Source: Oryzias latipes
Lineage: Eukaryota > Chordata > Actinopteri > Beloniformes > Adrianichthyidae
NCBI RefSeq assembly: GCF_002234675.1
Contig: NC_019866.2
Location: forward strand, 17,777,311-17,841,310
Length of the DNA: 64,000 nucleotides
Direction: 5' to 3'
Part shown: positions 62,501-64,000 of the stretch, piece after piece
How positions within the stretch are numbered: the stretch's first letter is position 1
Layout of the letters: each line of letters starts with the position of its first letter
Program-made: the position numbers and the translations under genes
The notes under the pieces: model-generated
Told to the model about the DNA's origin: nothing
Seen by the model: the letters and a program-made list of their open reading frames with translations, nothing else
Database searches by the model: none

Positions 62501-63375
62501 AAAAGCTTTTAGTTTCCAGTATGACATAATCCAGCGCCTGTAATCTACTTTTTGCTACGCTATAAATTCACTCTGATCGTTATGTTGGTTCTGATTTAAG
62601 AAAAAGGCTTTTAAAGACCCAAAAATGTGTTTTTACCATCTTCTTGTGACATTTTCTGATGATGGACATATGCAAAGAAAATGAAGATCAAAATTGTATT
62701 TTCAAGTAGTCTTTTATTCCAATTCTTGTGAAGCAGAAGCAGATGAAAAGATGGCATTTAAAAAAAGCTTATTTGTGACGTAAAAAACACTACTTCGCTC
62801 TATAAACAAAGAGCTCTTGGTAATGGGGAGAGGAAGGGAGGGCGGGGGGTCCTCTGCACCAACAGTCCCCCCCCATGACTCAGAGGTGAATTTCTATGAA
62901 ACTCCTGGCGCTCTGCAGAAACTATGGCCTAGAAAATGACACAGGTTTTATGTTTTGGCTAAAAACAGCACAATTCTAATTAAAACCCCGTGGGAAAGGT
63001 TTTACAATAAATCAAAGGATGATCGGGGTGGGACTTTAACAGTTAAGATATATGTTTGAACCTCATGTTGTGTTTTGTGTTACTTTAGAGTTTGGATTAT
63101 GATAACAGTGAAAACCAGCTGTTTCTTGAGGAGGAAAGGCGGATGAGTTTTACGGTGAGTGGAGCAGGGGCTGTTTTAAAATGTTGCTGCTTCTGTGTGG
63201 CATTTTGCAGCAAATCATTCTTTTCATTTTTTGTGTCTTAAGGGTTTCCGTTGTCTTGAAATCAGCCGCTGGTTGATCTGTGGGCTGATCGGCCTGCTGA
63301 CGGGACTCATCGCCTGTTTTATCGACATTGTGGTGGAAAAGCTGGCAGGATACAAATATGAAGCAATTAAACAAA
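59583..63375 (+). CDS. clcn7: Chloride/proton exchanger CLC-7, N-terminal part (five exons, runs off window)
   Basis: Lysosomal 2Cl-/H+ antiporter that works with OSTM1 and is needed for lysosome function and bone resorption. Exons in the window: 59583-59696, 60118-60195, 61872-61937, 63089-63154 and 63243-63375, all in frame with GT/AG borders, encoding 152 residues plus one base. The start ([13 protein letters not shown]) matches the vertebrate N terminus. GTPLLNG is a dileucine-type lysosomal sorting signal. Exons 3-4 give [24 protein letters not shown] (split over the junction) and [10 protein letters not shown], close to the human protein. Exon 5 begins membrane helix B ([20 protein letters not shown]). 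The remainder (chloride filter, gating Glu and CBS domains) lies beyond 64000. Confidence 0.97.
60610..61200 (+). repeat. Family A MITE, clcn7 intron 2
   Basis: Begins AAGACCCACTCTG and ends AAAGATGATCCGAGTGG, inverted relatives. The interior aligns with the copies at 40620-41395 and 62605-63042 (GATTATGGACATAT, GAATCAGGAGCAGACG, GCCATTTTTGTTGCT, GTAATGTTAG, GGGGCTGTAAGC, CCGCCCACAACTCAGAGG). Confidence 0.8.
62605..63042 (+). repeat. Family A MITE, internally deleted copy, clcn7 intron 3
   Basis: Begins TAAAGACCCAAAAATG and ends GATGATCGGGGTGGGACTTTAA, the best-kept inverted ends of the family. The interior matches the other copies but lacks the GCCATTTTTGTTGC block. Confidence 0.8.
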
Positions 63376-63424
63376 GTATCCTGAGATTTTATTACATTTT
63401 ATATTTAGTAGACATACCGTAGGT

Positions 63425-63565
63425 GGCCTTAGTGCAGAGCTAGAGCGGTGGCTCTCTGATTGGGAGATCACAGGCTTGGTTCCCGCCTTGCCCGCCCGTA
63501 TGTCGAAGTGTTTTTGAACCCCACATTGCTCCTAGTGGTTATAGGTTGGCGCTAGTGTTCAGCAG
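63425..63565 (+). repeat. tRNA-like SINE or hAT fragment
   Basis: CTAGAGCGGTGGCTCTCTGA and GATCACAGGCTTGGTTCCCGC are spaced like the A and B boxes of a tRNA-derived head. They are followed by GAACCCCACATTGCTCCTAG and GGCGCTAGTGTTCAGCAGC, frequent in fish repeats. It lies just after exon 5 of clcn7. Confidence 0.65.
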
Positions 63566-63569
63566 CGGA

Positions 63570-64000
63570 GCTGCAATCAAGCTAGGTTTACACCAACCTC
63601 GACAATGTGCGTTCAAGCAGCCAATTCCAATGAAAAGGCTATGTAAATGCACGTACATTTTAGGCTTCCGCATTCAAAACTGTTGCATTCACAGGCTGCT
63701 ATGCAAGTTTTTACTACCGTTTTTGGACTCTAAGTACAAATTGTGCGGCCATTGAACGCATGTTCAAAGTTAAATCAGGTCAAACTTTGACCAATCAGGA
63801 ACTTGGATTTAGTAGTGTGATATAGGTGGGGTCCCTTTTTAATTTATGGAGGGGAAGGTAATAATTGTGGTTTGTGCCGAGCCACATTTATATGACATCA
63901 AGGCTTTCAAATATCGAAATAGGGCTGTGAAAGAAAAGCCTGGAGCAAGACTGATGAGATTTGTGCTGCCTTGTCATTTCGCATTAAGCCTCTTCCAACT
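63570..64000 (+). repeat. Dispersed DNA repeat, runs off the window
   Basis: Its right part shares AACTTTGACCAATC, GAAATAGGGCTGTGAAAGAA, AAGCCTGGAG and CATTTCGCATTAAGCCTCTT with 27430-27610. The left part has CGTTCAAGCAGCCAATTCC, GCATTCAAAACTGTTGC and GAACGCATGTTCAAAG words suggesting a DNA transposon, whose end is not in view. Confidence 0.65.

Overview
The window is vertebrate nuclear DNA, almost certainly from a ray-finned (teleost) fish. Its genes are split into short exons with GT/AG introns, its proteins are close to vertebrate families, and AT-rich introns and intergenic DNA are full of repeats typical of fish (tRNA-headed SINEs, hAT-, mariner-, piggyBac- and Harbinger-like MITEs, L1/Tx1- and L2/Rex-type LINE remnants, tetranucleotide satellites). 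The species cannot be fixed from the sequence alone.

Layout. 1-2220: decayed LINE. 2220-4440: intergenic, with an (AATC)n satellite. 4440-32470, plus strand: complete usp7, 31 coding exons that join without a frame break into 1102 codons plus stop, with the catalytic triad at Cys223, His464 and Asp481 as in the human enzyme. 33540-35965, minus strand: a four-exon LITAF-domain gene (154 aa), tail-to-tail with usp7. 36010-44700: repeat-rich intergenic DNA with two large microsatellites and a possible noncoding first exon of the LITAF gene. 44759-54289, minus strand: complete eight-exon class III glucose-transporter gene (505 aa), closest to SLC2A6/GLUT6. 54290-59580: repeat-rich intergenic DNA. 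59583 to the window end, plus strand: first five coding exons of clcn7, which runs off the edge.

Functional reading. usp7 is a mainly nuclear deubiquitinase. The other three genes all belong to families of endolysosomal membrane proteins: LITAF (PPxY motif, membrane-embedded zinc domain), SLC2A6 (N-terminal acidic dileucine, intracellular hexose transporter) and CLC-7 (lysosomal 2Cl-/H+ exchanger). This is a loose neighbourhood of separately transcribed genes, not an operon.

No new biological system was found. The most notable structures are nested transposon insertions whose target duplications can still be read (usp7 introns 15 and 30, LITAF intron 3), a four-copy MITE family, a possible degraded integrase-type DNA element at 55012-56029, a long in-frame but ATG-less open stretch upstream of the usp7 start, and the unexpected company of an slc2a6-like gene within a block otherwise resembling human 16p13.
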